Positions 25,663-34,803 of a stretch of 64,000 nt of DNA are shown piece after piece. The number at the start of each line of letters is the position of its first letter. The stretch's first letter is position 1. Where the stretch lies: assembly GCA_030065125.1 (NCBI GenBank), contig JASJDM010000008.1, positions 26,556 through 90,555 on the forward strand, given 5' to 3'. The notes beneath the pieces are model-generated. The model saw nothing but the letters and a program-made list of their open reading frames with translations, ran no database searches and was not told the origin of the DNA. The translations under genes and the position numbers were made by a program. The stretch is from Lysobacterales bacterium (GTDB lineage Bacteria; Pseudomonadota; Gammaproteobacteria; Xanthomonadales; SZUA-38).

Positions 25663-28023
25663 ATGAAACGAATCTTTGTCAGGTCGCTGACCGTTCTGGT
25701 TGTCCTGCTGCTGGGGGCAACGGCTTACCTGGCGTGGACCGTTAATCAAGCGGACAAGGCACTGCCCCAGTGGGATGGCATCGTGAGCGCTGCGGGACTT
25801 GGGGCCAGCGTGGAAATCACCCGCGACCGTTACGGCAACCCGTTTATCACGGCCGCCAGCGAGGCCGATCTCTACTTTGCCCAGGGTTTTGTGCATGCCC
25901 AGGACCGGTTCTGGCAGATGGCGCTGGCGCGGCAGGTCACCTCCGGTCGATTGTCAGAGTGGCTGGGGTCACTATCGGTGCGAGGGGATCGTCTCCAGCG
26001 CATGATGGGATGGCGTCACGTGGCAACCCGTGCTTTCGAGGCGCTGCCGGAACAGGATCGTTACCTGCTGCAGGCTTATGCCGATGGGGTCAACGCCTGG
26101 CTGGACAGTCCGGCCTATGTCCGGCCGCCGGAGATGGTCATCCTGCATGTGCACCCGGAGCCCTGGCAGCCCGCCGACGCCTTCATGGTGGGCTACTCAC
26201 TGCATGACGGGCTGGCGAACTACGGCAGTGAGGTCCAGCGGACTTTCCTGCACAACGAGGGCGCAAAGCCTGGCGCCTACGAGGTATTCGACACGAATCA
26301 CCTGCCTGCGCCGCCAATTGTCTCCGGCGTTTCCGGCCAGGCCCCGCCGGCCCGGCAGCAACCCACGGCTGCCTTCAAGCAGCGTGCGTTTTCCAACAAT
26401 TGGACGCTGTCCGGCGCCCATACGGCCAGCGGATTGCCGCTGATGGCCAGCGACCCACAGCTCCCGGTGTCAGTGCCCAACGTCTGGCAGCTGCAGCATC
26501 ACACCCTGGCAGGTCGTCGTATGGCCGGCGCGACACTCCCGGGCCTTCCGGGTATTGCCGTGGGCCACAATGGACGGGTAGCCTGGGGGATCACGGCGAG
26601 CTATCTCGACGAAATAGACTTCACCCAACTGGAGATCAGCGAAGAGGACCCGAATATTTACCGCCGGGGACCGGACGGCGAGTGGCAGGCCTTTGAGCAA
26701 AGGACAGAAACGATCCGGGTCCGGTTCGGGACCGACCTGGAGGACGTGGTCCGCTCAACCCCCACCGGGGTGGCGCTGCCTGCGGGACGGCCCAGTGCTT
26801 TGCTGGTGCCAGGAGAGAACCTGACTGTAGAGGGCAGGTGGGCGGCCCTGGAATTCCCGGACGGTATGGCCACAAGCTTTATTCACCTAAATCGGGCCAA
26901 CAGCGTGGCCGAGGGTATTGCCGCCCTTGAGTCCCTGCACGCCCTGGCCATGAATTTCTCCCTGGCTGATGACCAGGGCAACATCGGCTACACCCTGGCC
27001 GCACGCATCCCCATCCGTCCCCAGGCCCACGCCACCCGTATTGGCCTGGCCCCCGATGATGCCAATGACTGGCAGGGCACCGCGCCTAATCCGAGCATCA
27101 TCAATCCGCCATCCGGACGCATCGTGTCGGCTAACCAGGTGATCATCGGCGACGAGTATGACCATTACCTCACCGATGTCTGGGCAGCACCATACCGGGC
27201 CTGGCGCATCCACGAACTGCTGGATCAGCGGGAGCGACACGATCCCGAGTCCTTCCGCGTCATGCAAATGGACACGCTGTCGCCGGTGGCCCGGGAGCTG
27301 ACGCCGCTGCTGCTGGAAGCCGAGCCGTCCGATGACGTCAGCCGCAACATGCTGGCGGTGCTGGAGGATTGGGATTACCGCTTCAGCCTCGACTCTGCGG
27401 GGCCCACGGTCTGGCTGGCCTGGGTGGAGGCGCTGCGGATGCAGATGGTGCAGGACGAGGTGGGTGTGCTGGCCCCTTACTGGTACGCGATGTTATACAC
27501 GCCGCTGACCCGGGCCCTGTCCGGCGAAAAACTTCAGTGGTGTGATGATGTGACCACGGGAGCCCTTGAGGACTGCGCTGCTTTGCTAAAGACGTCGTTG
27601 TCGCTGGCGGGAAAAGTGCTGGAGGAAAGGTTTGGGGCTGATCCGAGCCAGTGGCGATGGGGCGACCATGCACGATTCGTCATGCCTCACGCCGGCTTTT
27701 CCGGTCTGCCGGTACTCGGCAACCGGTTTTCGCGGTTGGCGGCAATTCCGGGTGGCCCCGAGTCGCTGTTTATCAACTCGCTGATGTCAAACGGTCTGAC
27801 GCCCCCGTATCAAACCGTTTTCAATCCCAGTTTCCAGGCAATCTATGACCTGTCCGACCTGGATGGATCGCTGTTCATGATGTCAGGCGGTGCATCGGGC
27901 CACGCCGGGTCACCGCACTACAACGACATGACTGAGTTATGGCTGGCGGGAGAGCGCATCACGCTTCAGCCGGATTCTGCCCGGTCTGAGAATGTGCTGG
28001 TTTTGAAGCCCGGCGGCGGCTGA
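25663..28023 (+). CDS. Penicillin acylase family protein
   Basis: A 786-residue Ntn hydrolase precursor. The N-terminus has a membrane segment or signal anchor (LTVLVVLLLGATAYLAW). The alpha-chain mark is FAQGFVHAQDRFWQM (~72-86), and autocleavage should expose Ser244 in AFSNNWTLSG, the start of the catalytic beta chain, which continues with LMASDPQLP and a late HAGSPHYNDM. Relatives cleave amide bonds such as penicillins or N-acyl-homoserine lactones in the periplasm; which applies here is unknown. A GGGGGAG site lies upstream of the ATG. It is convergent with the cytochrome c genes. Confidence 0.92.
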   Translation: MKRIFVRSLTVLVVLLLGATAYLAWTVNQADKALPQWDGIVSAAGLGASVEITRDRYGNPFITAASEADLYFAQGFVHAQDRFWQMALARQVTSGRLSEWLGSLSVRGDRLQRMMGWRHVATRAFEALPEQDRYLLQAYADGVNAWLDSPAYVRPPEMVILHVHPEPWQPADAFMVGYSLHDGLANYGSEVQRTFLHNEGAKPGAYEVFDTNHLPAPPIVSGVSGQAPPARQQPTAAFKQRAFSNNWTLSGAHTASGLPLMASDPQLPVSVPNVWQLQHHTLAGRRMAGATLPGLPGIAVGHNGRVAWGITASYLDEIDFTQLEISEEDPNIYRRGPDGEWQAFEQRTETIRVRFGTDLEDVVRSTPTGVALPAGRPSALLVPGENLTVEGRWAALEFPDGMATSFIHLNRANSVAEGIAALESLHALAMNFSLADDQGNIGYTLAARIPIRPQAHATRIGLAPDDANDWQGTAPNPSIINPPSGRIVSANQVIIGDEYDHYLTDVWAAPYRAWRIHELLDQRERHDPESFRVMQMDTLSPVARELTPLLLEAEPSDDVSRNMLAVLEDWDYRFSLDSAGPTVWLAWVEALRMQMVQDEVGVLAPYWYAMLYTPLTRALSGEKLQWCDDVTTGALEDCAALLKTSLSLAGKVLEERFGADPSQWRWGDHARFVMPHAGFSGLPVLGNRFSRLAAIPGGPESLFINSLMSNGLTPPYQTVFNPSFQAIYDLSDLDGSLFMMSGGASGHAGSPHYNDMTELWLAGERITLQPDSARSENVLVLKPGGG

Positions 28024-28066
28024 TCAGTCCCATGTGGCGGGGCACCCTGAGGCCGCCCCGCCGCGA

Positions 28067-28981
28067 TCATTCCACCCTGGGGACAGCCTTGAGATAGGCG
28101 GCAATGGCTGCCCGATCCTCACTGCTCAGCCGGGCCATGTTTTCCTGCACCGCCACCATGGTGCCGCCGACGGTGTCGAAGTCGGGGGTGAAGCCGCTTT
28201 CCAGGTAGTAGGCGATGTCGCTTTCGCTCCAGCCCGAGATGTTTTTTCCGGCCGGGGTAATGTTGGGGATTTTGCCTTTGCCTTCAGGGTTGGGTGCACC
28301 GGCCAGCCAGCGGCTGCCAATCAGGCCGCCGAAGGGGTCCCTGGGCGTATGGCATTCCCCGCAGTGGCCAGGGCCTTCCACCAGGGCCCGGCCGAGCGCC
28401 AGCTTTTGATCGACGTCCATCCCCACCACCACGGGTCCCGAGTCCAGATAAAGCCGCTTCCAGGCGCCCAGGCCGAGGCGGATGGACCAGGGAAAACCCA
28501 GTTCATGGTCCGCTACGGAGCCGGCGACCGGCTGCAGGGTGGCCAGGTAGGCCTGCAGGTCCATGACGTCCGTGGTCGGCATACGGGCGTAGGAGGTGTA
28601 GGGGAAAGACGGGTAATAGTGTTGACCGTCCGGGCTGACGCCATGCTGCATGGCGTTGACGAATTCCAGCCTGGTCCAGCCGCCGATCCCGTCATCGGGA
28701 TGTGGCGAGATGTTGGGAACCTTGAATACGCCGTAGGGCGTGTCCAGTTCCAGGCCGCCGCCCAGCAGCAGGCGGTCGTCACCCCTGGCTCGTTTTCCGT
28801 CGACGGGAGTCGCGTGACAAGAGGCGCAACCGCCGGCCCAGAACAGGCGCTCGCCGGCAGCGGGATCAGGCTGGTGCTCCGGAAGGTCGGCCAGGTCCAG
28901 AGTCTGGGGGCGGGTGATCCACCAGACGCCCACCAGGCCGGCGAACAGCAGCCAGGCGACAACCCGGATCAGACCGGCCAC
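28067..28981 (-). CDS. Diheme c-type cytochrome
   Basis: A 304-residue exported cytochrome with two heme c sites, CASCH (52-56) and CGECH (207-211), each in its own domain, and an N-terminal hydrophobic segment (VVAWLLFAGLVGVWWIT) that serves as signal or membrane anchor. Its layout resembles the cytochrome subunits that take electrons from periplasmic dehydrogenases. It lies nine bases downstream of the cytochrome c' gene, itself downstream of the desaturase gene, so all three are probably cotranscribed. It could pass electrons to a terminal oxidase (inference). Confidence 0.9.
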   Translation of the reverse strand: MAGLIRVVAWLLFAGLVGVWWITRPQTLDLADLPEHQPDPAAGERLFWAGGCASCHATPVDGKRARGDDRLLLGGGLELDTPYGVFKVPNISPHPDDGIGGWTRLEFVNAMQHGVSPDGQHYYPSFPYTSYARMPTTDVMDLQAYLATLQPVAGSVADHELGFPWSIRLGLGAWKRLYLDSGPVVVGMDVDQKLALGRALVEGPGHCGECHTPRDPFGGLIGSRWLAGAPNPEGKGKIPNITPAGKNISGWSESDIAYYLESGFTPDFDTVGGTMVAVQENMARLSSEDRAAIAAYLKAVPRVE

Positions 28982-28990
28982 GGCTCCGGG

Positions 28991-29440
28991 TCAGTCGTTC
29001 TCAATCCGGTAGGTGTCGTGACAGCCCTTGCAGGTCTGGAACACGCCACCGGCCAGCGGTTTGGCGTCTTCCAGGGTGGCGGGCTGTGCGGCAAGGGCCT
29101 TTTCCACCGCCGAACGCCAGTTGCCCAGGGCTTCGTCGAAACCGGCGCGATCTTCCCAGATGGCCGGTGCTGCTTCGGTTTCGTAGCCGGACTCGGAGCC
29201 CGCGGGAAACAGGTCGCCGTACTGCTGTGAGACGTACAGGAACTTCTCCAGGGACTCGTTCAGTACCTGGGCGTCAAACGCCATGTCGCCCCGCAGCATC
29301 TGGCCCATGGGTTTGGCCGCCTTGCCGACGGACTTCATCAGGTCCTGCCGCTTGGCCTGGGGCTCATGGCCGTCAGCGATAACGGTGCCGGTGGTCAGGA
29401 CTGCGGCTGCAAGGGCAGTGAGGCAAATACGTTTGATCAT
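28991..29440 (-). CDS. Cytochrome c' / c-556 type (class II) cytochrome
   Basis: A 149-residue periplasmic cytochrome with a signal peptide (MIKRICLTALAAAVLTTGTV) and the class II arrangement, a four-helix bundle with the heme motif CKGCH at the C-terminal end (137-141). GGAG precedes ATG 29440 by 11 bases; the frame is open far upstream, but that stretch is antisense-like and overlaps the desaturase gene. Class II cytochromes bind NO or act as electron carriers; which is true here is open. It lies between the desaturase and the diheme cytochrome genes. Confidence 0.9.
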   Translation of the reverse strand: MIKRICLTALAAAVLTTGTVIADGHEPQAKRQDLMKSVGKAAKPMGQMLRGDMAFDAQVLNESLEKFLYVSQQYGDLFPAGSESGYETEAAPAIWEDRAGFDEALGNWRSAVEKALAAQPATLEDAKPLAGGVFQTCKGCHDTYRIEND

Positions 29441-29469
29441 GGGACGGGTTGCTCCGATTGGGTTGTTGG

Positions 29470-30618
29470 TCAGCCGGTGGAGAGGGCTGCGGTCAGCAGG
29501 GAGACCCGCTTGCGCTGCATCTTCAGGCTGTACTCCAGTTCTTTCATACGGGTGCGCAGGGAGTTGGCTTCCCAGCGTTCGCGCAGTGACTGCCTGGCGC
29601 TCTGGACCCGCCCCTTCTGCAATTCCTGGAAGGCCTTTACCGTTTCGAGAAACTGCTGGTACTCCCGGTCCAGGGTTTCTTTCCAGCTGGCGTCGGTGGC
29701 TTCCTCGGTCAGCCGCTTGCGGGCATTGATAAAATCCATGGCCAGCTTGGCACGCAGGACGCGAAATCGCGGGGTCTTCTTGAAGTCCCAGCCCAGTCCC
29801 ACCAGGCGAACACCGTTCAGAAACCACTTGTTCCAGTCGATCTGCCACCAGCGTACGCCATTGCGGTAGTCCGCCTGGAAGGTGTGGTGAAAGTTATGGT
29901 ACCCCTCGCCGAAAGTGATCATGGCAAGAAACCAGTTATCCCGGGCGGTGCTCTCGTCGGAGTAGGGCTGCTTGCCCCACATGTGCGCCAGGGAGTTGAT
30001 GAAAAAGGTCACCTGGTGATTGACCACCAGTCGCAGCACGCCGCCAAGCAGGATCACGCCCCACAGGTCACCGGCGATCCAGCCGATAATGGCCGGCACG
30101 CCCAGGTTCATGAACCAGGTCAGCGACCAGTAGTTGCGGTGCTGCCACATGACGATGGGGTCATTCTTGAGATCCGGCACGTTGCCGTAGTTGGCCCGCG
30201 CGCATTCGTGGTCGCGCAGCATCCAGCCCATGTGGGCATGCCAGAATCCCAGCTTGATGGAATGGGGGTCCTTGTCTTCGATGTCCACGTGGCGATGGTG
30301 CACCCGATGCCGCGCGCACCAGTTCAGAGCGCTGTTCTGCAGCGCCAGGGCACCGCCCAGGGCATAGAACACCCGCAGGGCCCAGTGCGCCTTGTAGGTG
30401 CGATGGGACCAGAGGCGATGGTAGCCAGACCCGATAGCCGTCCCGCAGTAAATCCACAGCACCAGGGCGGTGACCCAGGCCGTTGTGGAATAGCCCTCAA
30501 CCAGGCCATACCAGGGCACCAGGGTGATGGCAGCCAGGGTGGTGAGGACAAACATGATAGCGGTGGACCACTCAATGGGCGGTCGCTGGGATGGGCTTTT
30601 TTCCACGATTTCGGCCAT
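29470..30618 (-). CDS. Acyl-CoA delta-9 type fatty acid desaturase with coiled-coil tail
   Basis: A 382-residue membrane desaturase of the stearoyl-CoA type. The three histidine boxes are HRLWSH (67-72), HRVHHRH (104-110) and HNFHH (241-245), which bind the di-iron centre between membrane helices. After the catalytic domain there is a charged helical tail of about 90 residues (from LRAKLAMDFINARKRL to the end), predicted coiled coil, longer than in the core family. It introduces a double bond into a fatty acyl chain. It is the first gene of a unit with two c-type cytochromes. Confidence 0.92.
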   Translation of the reverse strand: MAEIVEKSPSQRPPIEWSTAIMFVLTTLAAITLVPWYGLVEGYSTTAWVTALVLWIYCGTAIGSGYHRLWSHRTYKAHWALRVFYALGGALALQNSALNWCARHRVHHRHVDIEDKDPHSIKLGFWHAHMGWMLRDHECARANYGNVPDLKNDPIVMWQHRNYWSLTWFMNLGVPAIIGWIAGDLWGVILLGGVLRLVVNHQVTFFINSLAHMWGKQPYSDESTARDNWFLAMITFGEGYHNFHHTFQADYRNGVRWWQIDWNKWFLNGVRLVGLGWDFKKTPRFRVLRAKLAMDFINARKRLTEEATDASWKETLDREYQQFLETVKAFQELQKGRVQSARQSLRERWEANSLRTRMKELEYSLKMQRKRVSLLTAALSTG

Positions 30619-30686
30619 TTCTTGCTGTTTTTCGGCAGATCATAATATCCGCTTTCAAGGTCGAGCGCTTGGGGTTTTTGTGAAGA

Positions 30687-31754
30687 TCAGGTGAAGGGTC
30701 CTATCCACTTGCGATACCGCTCAGCCAGTTGATCCCAGCCAAGTTCTGCCAGGTCGGGAGGAACCGGTGGCGCTGCCAGCATTCGATCTACCAGCGCTGT
30801 GGCTTCCAGTTCGGGGTCCTCGGGGCTGCTGGCGTAGCGATATTGCGGAGGAAAAAACTCCGGGTAGGCCAATCGGTCGGGCACCATGGGTACGCAGCCG
30901 GCCGCTGCTGCCTCCAGCATAGCCAGTCCCTGGAAGTCATGCAGCGCTGTGGACAGGACAAGGCCTCCGCGGCTCAGGCGCTTTTCGTACTCCAAGCGAT
31001 CCTCAATGGGCCCAAACTGTCCCAGTTCGTGGGTAAACTCCCGTTGGATGGTCTGCAGCGCCTCGGGTACCTGTCGGAAGCGCTGGCCGGCGATATCGAT
31101 TCGAAATCCCACCTGTCGGCGGCGCAACTCCTTAAGCGCCAGCAGCAGCCGGTCCGGGCCCTTATCGTATTCCCAGCGGTGGTTCCACAGCAGCGTGAGG
31201 GGGGCGGCCGTTTCGGTCGGCTTTTCTCTGATCAGCAGACGCGCGTCGATTCCTACCGGCAGCAGCGTGGCCTTTTGCAGGATCTGGGAGAGGGCATCAG
31301 CCGGTACGCCGTCCGGCATGCGGTCCAGCAGCTGAGTCATGCCGTCAAGAAAGCTGTCGCGATTCCAGCGGGAATTGAAGGCGACGCGATCCGCTGCCAG
31401 AGCGCTGTACAGGCTGGTGATGGCAGGTTCCACGCTGGCTTTCTGGCGTTCTGAATCCGGGTACGCCAACTGGTTTTCATGAAAGTACACCAGGTTGGGA
31501 ACGCGGGCCATTGCCGGCACCAGGCCCCTGAGGGTGGCCAGGTCCACCATCGAGGTGGCCAGCACCAGGTCGTGGTCCTGTGCCAGCACGGGGTGGTCAC
31601 GCCAGCTGAGCGCATTTCCCCGGATTCGCCAGGCAAAATGCCGGGGCGGCAGGGTCAGCACCGACCACTGGTGTTCCGGCAGTTCCCTTACCAGCCCTTC
31701 GCGCCAGTGCTGGTGACTGACCGCGTCATAAGCCGACAAAAGCAGAATCTTCAT
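30687..31754 (-). CDS. Glycosyltransferase of the tRNA-queuosine alpha-mannosyltransferase (DUF3524) type
   Basis: A 355-residue GT-B fold glycosyltransferase. The N-terminus (MKILLLSAYDAVSHQHWREG) and the segment YFHENQLAYPDS match the DUF3524 family, which includes the animal queuosine-tRNA mannosyltransferase GTDC1. The C-terminal half has the nucleotide-sugar-binding pattern LWNHRWEYDKGPDRLL and the E-x7-E-like region around GLAMLEAAAAGCVPMVPD. By homology it could mannosylate queuosine in tRNA-Asp; bacterial members are little studied, so the substrate is an inference. It is a single gene, divergent from the TauE gene with 79 bp between. Confidence 0.8.
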   Translation of the reverse strand: MKILLLSAYDAVSHQHWREGLVRELPEHQWSVLTLPPRHFAWRIRGNALSWRDHPVLAQDHDLVLATSMVDLATLRGLVPAMARVPNLVYFHENQLAYPDSERQKASVEPAITSLYSALAADRVAFNSRWNRDSFLDGMTQLLDRMPDGVPADALSQILQKATLLPVGIDARLLIREKPTETAAPLTLLWNHRWEYDKGPDRLLLALKELRRRQVGFRIDIAGQRFRQVPEALQTIQREFTHELGQFGPIEDRLEYEKRLSRGGLVLSTALHDFQGLAMLEAAAAGCVPMVPDRLAYPEFFPPQYRYASSPEDPELEATALVDRMLAAPPVPPDLAELGWDQLAERYRKWIGPFT

Positions 31755-31833
31755 GTCTGGCAGGGTACCTTTCCGGCCGCTGACCCGGTAATCCCTGCTT
31801 CATGATAGATTTGCGCCTTTTCCAGATTCCCAA

Positions 31834-32850
31834 ATGAGTCGTTCGGACCCTTCCATCCGCGCCAGGCTGCAGCGCTTCTGGCCGTTCCTGCTTTTCCTGG
31901 GCCTGTTCTACCTGGTCTGGCTGGGCGTGGTGGTGCTGCAGGGCCGGCTGGAACTGGTTCTGGACCACTGGCCCATCAGCCTGGCCATGGCGGCGGGGTC
32001 CTACTTTGCCGGATCCACGCCCATGGGCGGCGGTACCGTGGGATTCCCCGTGCTGGTGCTGCTGCTGGATCAGCCGGCCTCGCTGGGGCGCGATTTCAGT
32101 TTCGCGGTGCAGTCCATCGGCATGACCAGCGCTTCGATCTACATCCTGTGCAGCCGCCAGGAGCTGGAGTGGCCCATGCTGCGCGCCGCGCTGCTGGGCA
32201 GTCTGATTGGCACCCCCGTGGGCATCGTTTACCTGGCGCCCATCGTCCCCGCGCTCTACGTCAAGCTGCTGTTCGCGGTGATCTGGATGAGTTTTGGGCT
32301 GCTGCACCTGCAGCGAATCAATGAAGTGACCCAGCATGAAGGGATTACGCCCCACGCCATCAAGTTTGATCACCGCGCCGGTTTCCTGATCGGGCTGATC
32401 GGCGGCTTTTCCGTAGCCAGCGTCACTGGAGTCGGTATCGATATGCTGATCTACATTGTGCTGGTCCTGCTGTGCCATGCGGATCTGCGCATTGCCATTT
32501 CCACCTCGGTGGTGTTGATGGCATTCACTTCCATAGTGGGCATCCTGTTCAAGGTTTTCTTCGGAACGGTGCAGCCCGAGACCCTGGGAAATTTCCTGGC
32601 GGCTGCCCCCATCGTCGCCCTGGGCGCGCCGTTCGGTGCGATCATTGTCCGGCGGATTGGCCGCCGCCCAACCCTGATCGTGGTGTCCGTCCTGTGCGTC
32701 GGACAGTTCCTTTGGACCCTGGTGCACGAATGGGACGTCCTGACCAGCACCAGCCTGCTGTTTGCGGCATTTGGGGTGGCCGGGTTCCTGGCGGCGTTTG
32801 AGTGGCTTCGACGGTTGGGGAACCGGTGGGCGCGGCGGCAGCGGAGGTGA
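31834..32850 (+). CDS. TauE/SafE family sulfite/organosulfonate exporter
   Basis: A 338-residue membrane protein with about eight to nine helices in two related halves. The family marks are SYFAGSTPMGGGTVGFPVLV in the first half and GGFSVASVTGVGIDMLIY in the second. Relatives move sulfite, sulfoacetate or similar anions across the inner membrane. No sulfur-metabolism genes lie next to it, so the substrate is unknown. No clear Shine-Dalgarno precedes ATG 31834. Just downstream lies the inverted-repeat element at 32887-33041. Confidence 0.87.
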   Translation: MSRSDPSIRARLQRFWPFLLFLGLFYLVWLGVVVLQGRLELVLDHWPISLAMAAGSYFAGSTPMGGGTVGFPVLVLLLDQPASLGRDFSFAVQSIGMTSASIYILCSRQELEWPMLRAALLGSLIGTPVGIVYLAPIVPALYVKLLFAVIWMSFGLLHLQRINEVTQHEGITPHAIKFDHRAGFLIGLIGGFSVASVTGVGIDMLIYIVLVLLCHADLRIAISTSVVLMAFTSIVGILFKVFFGTVQPETLGNFLAAAPIVALGAPFGAIIVRRIGRRPTLIVVSVLCVGQFLWTLVHEWDVLTSTSLLFAAFGVAGFLAAFEWLRRLGNRWARRQRR

Positions 32851-32886
32851 CCGTTTCTTCCGCCGGCTGGCATTTTTCTGGTCGTC

Positions 32887-33041
32887 ATCCTGAACTTGAT
32901 TCAGGATCCATCTGAAGTTTCGAAGCCGAATGCCTATGACGGGAGCGTGATGCGGGACCGGAGACTTCGTTTGTCACTCAGCAACGCCGGTAGCGCCACC
33001 GTGACTCCACTTGCTGATGGACCCTGAATCAAGTTCAGGAT
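32887..33041. repeat. 155-bp element with 26-bp inverted ends (MITE/REP-like)
   Basis: The left arm at 32887-32912 begins ATCCTGAACTTGATTCAGG; the right arm at 33016-33041 is its reverse complement with one mismatch (25 of 26). Each arm also contains the small palindrome CCTGAA..TTCAGG. The 103-bp core has no ORF. Related TTGATTCAGGATCC-type repeats occur in many proteobacterial genomes. The right arm contains the TGA stop of the hydrogenase maturation protease (33035-33037). Confidence 0.65.
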
Positions 33042-33598
33042 AACGATTTGTGGTGATCCAGCTCCTGACGAATCAACCCGTCAAGCTCACGCGCAGCTGA
33101 CTCTACTTCCGGACTTATGGGTGTCCCCAGGTCAAAGTTTGCAGCTTCCACACCGAAAACCAGCAGCCGCCCTGGCAGCTGCCCCAGTGCCCGGCCCAGC
33201 TCCAGCGCTTCGGTCAGGTTGAAGACGTGGGTGGAGGAAAAGCTGGACAAATCCGCAGACAGGGGCTCGTCGGTGACGTCAAAGCGCCGGATCTCCCCGG
33301 GCTTGCCTCCACTTTGCATTGCGTCCACAAGGATGACCAGGTCGGCGTCCGCAAAAGACTCCAGCATTTTGACCAGGTCGCCACCGGCCGCCTGGGTATG
33401 GGTGTTATCCGGGGGTGCGCGCTGGAGTAACTCGATTACCCTCAGGCCAACGGCATCGTCACCCCGGTCCGGGTTGCCGATGCCGATGACTCGCCTGGCG
33501 GCGCTGGTGCTCAGCGCCGCGTGATCCGCAGCTTCAGGAAATGGGTGCTGCAGGAGATACAGGGATCGTAATTGCGCACGGCCTGTTCGCACTGCCAC
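33035..33598 (-). CDS. [NiFe] hydrogenase maturation endopeptidase
   Basis: A HybD/HycI-type protease: [20 protein letters not shown] near the start and the metal-binding [12 protein letters not shown] and [11 protein letters not shown]. It removes the C-terminal tail of the large subunit after nickel insertion. The start is odd. The only GTG codons (33598, 33592) lie deep inside the large-subunit gene and would add ~35 unusual residues, while the natural start position has only CTG at the CTGA overlap with the large-subunit stop. Its stop codon lies in the 32887-33041 repeat, so the last residues are repeat-encoded. Confidence 0.85.
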   Translation of the reverse strand: MAVRTGRAQLRSLYLLQHPFPEAADHAALSTSAARRVIGIGNPDRGDDAVGLRVIELLQRAPPDNTHTQAAGGDLVKMLESFADADLVILVDAMQSGGKPGEIRRFDVTDEPLSADLSSFSSTHVFNLTEALELGRALGQLPGRLLVFGVEAANFDLGTPISPEVESAARELDGLIRQELDHHKSLS

Positions 33599-34803
33599 TG
33601 GAGTTTGTCATCCGGCAGATCAATGCGCGGCTGGATGAACTCCCGCAGGTCGCTTTCGATGGTGGCCTGGTTCTGGGATGTGGGCGGAATGATCTGGGCA
33701 TGCTCGATAATGCCCTCGTCATTGATGGTGTAGGTGTGGTGCAGCAGGCCCCGGGGCGCCTCGGTGCCGGCCAATCCGGTGCCGGCTTTGGGTTCAACCT
33801 CCAGGTAGGGTGCGTCGGGACGCTGGAAGTTGTCCAGGATACGCAGAGCTTCATCCACGGCGTACAGGGTTTCCACGGCACGCACGATGATGCTCTTGAA
33901 CGGGTTGCTGCAGGTTTCGTCCAGGCCGGCATCCCGGGCAGCCTGCTGGGCGGCGGGGGTCAGCTTGTCGAAGTTCAGGCTGTAGCGGGCCAGCGGGCCC
34001 ACCTTGTAGTTGCCGCGCTCCAGTACCCGGCTGTGCAGGGCGGTTGAGTGCCCGACGTGGTGCTCTTCGAACACATCGTGGTACTGCTGGGCCGTGACGT
34101 TGATGCCCTTGCTGCTGACGATTTTGCCTTCGTTAAACGGGTATTCGTCCGGGTGGCTCAGGCAGACCAGTTCGTAATCCTGCTCGAACTCGGGAAAGTC
34201 AAAGCCGCTGACCCACTCGATGGTGTAAAGGGCATCTTCCCGGGCAATGCGCAGGCGTTCTGCTATGGCCTCGAACTCGCTGTCCGGCGGGATATGGTAG
34301 AAACCGCCGACGCGGACGTTGATGGGATGGATTTCCCGCCCACCCAGGAGGTCGACGATGGCATTGCCGGTTTTCTTCAATCGCAGGCCACGCTGGACGG
34401 TGTCCGGGTGGTCCTGGGCCAGTTCCACCACGTTGTGGCGGCCGAGGAAGTCCGGCGCGTGCAGCATGTACACATGCAGCGCATGGCTTTCGATCCACTC
34501 GCCGCAGTACAGCAGGCGTCGCAGGTCGCGCAGGGGCCCGCCCACGGTCACGCCGCAGACGCTTTCCATGGCGTGCACTGCACTCATCTGGTACGCCACC
34601 GGGCAGATGCCGCAGATGCGGGCCGTGATGTCCGGAACCTCGCGGAAGTCCCGGCCCCGGAGGAATGCTTCAAAGAACCGCGGCGGTTCGAAAATTCGCA
34701 GCTTGACGTCGCTGACCTGGTCACCGTCGATGACGATGTCCAGGGCCCCTTCGCCTTCGACGCGGGCCAGGTAATCGACCTTGATGGTGCGGCTGTCAGC
34801 CAT
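33511..34803 (-). CDS. [NiFe] hydrogenase large (alpha) subunit, group 3b type
   Basis: A 430-residue catalytic subunit. The nickel-iron ligands are R62-x-C64-x2-C67 ([13 protein letters not shown]) near the N-terminus and C415-x2-C418 (DPCISCSTH) at the C-terminus. After His421 there are nine residues (FLKLRITRR), the tail removed by the maturation protease encoded next. Relatives are cytoplasmic, bidirectional, NADP-linked hydrogenases, some also with sulfur-reductase activity. The gene overlaps the small-subunit gene by eight bases. No hyp genes for the Fe(CN)2CO ligands are present in the window. Confidence 0.93.
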   Translation of the reverse strand: MADSRTIKVDYLARVEGEGALDIVIDGDQVSDVKLRIFEPPRFFEAFLRGRDFREVPDITARICGICPVAYQMSAVHAMESVCGVTVGGPLRDLRRLLYCGEWIESHALHVYMLHAPDFLGRHNVVELAQDHPDTVQRGLRLKKTGNAIVDLLGGREIHPINVRVGGFYHIPPDSEFEAIAERLRIAREDALYTIEWVSGFDFPEFEQDYELVCLSHPDEYPFNEGKIVSSKGINVTAQQYHDVFEEHHVGHSTALHSRVLERGNYKVGPLARYSLNFDKLTPAAQQAARDAGLDETCSNPFKSIIVRAVETLYAVDEALRILDNFQRPDAPYLEVEPKAGTGLAGTEAPRGLLHHTYTINDEGIIEHAQIIPPTSQNQATIESDLREFIQPRIDLPDDKLQWQCEQAVRNYDPCISCSTHFLKLRITRR

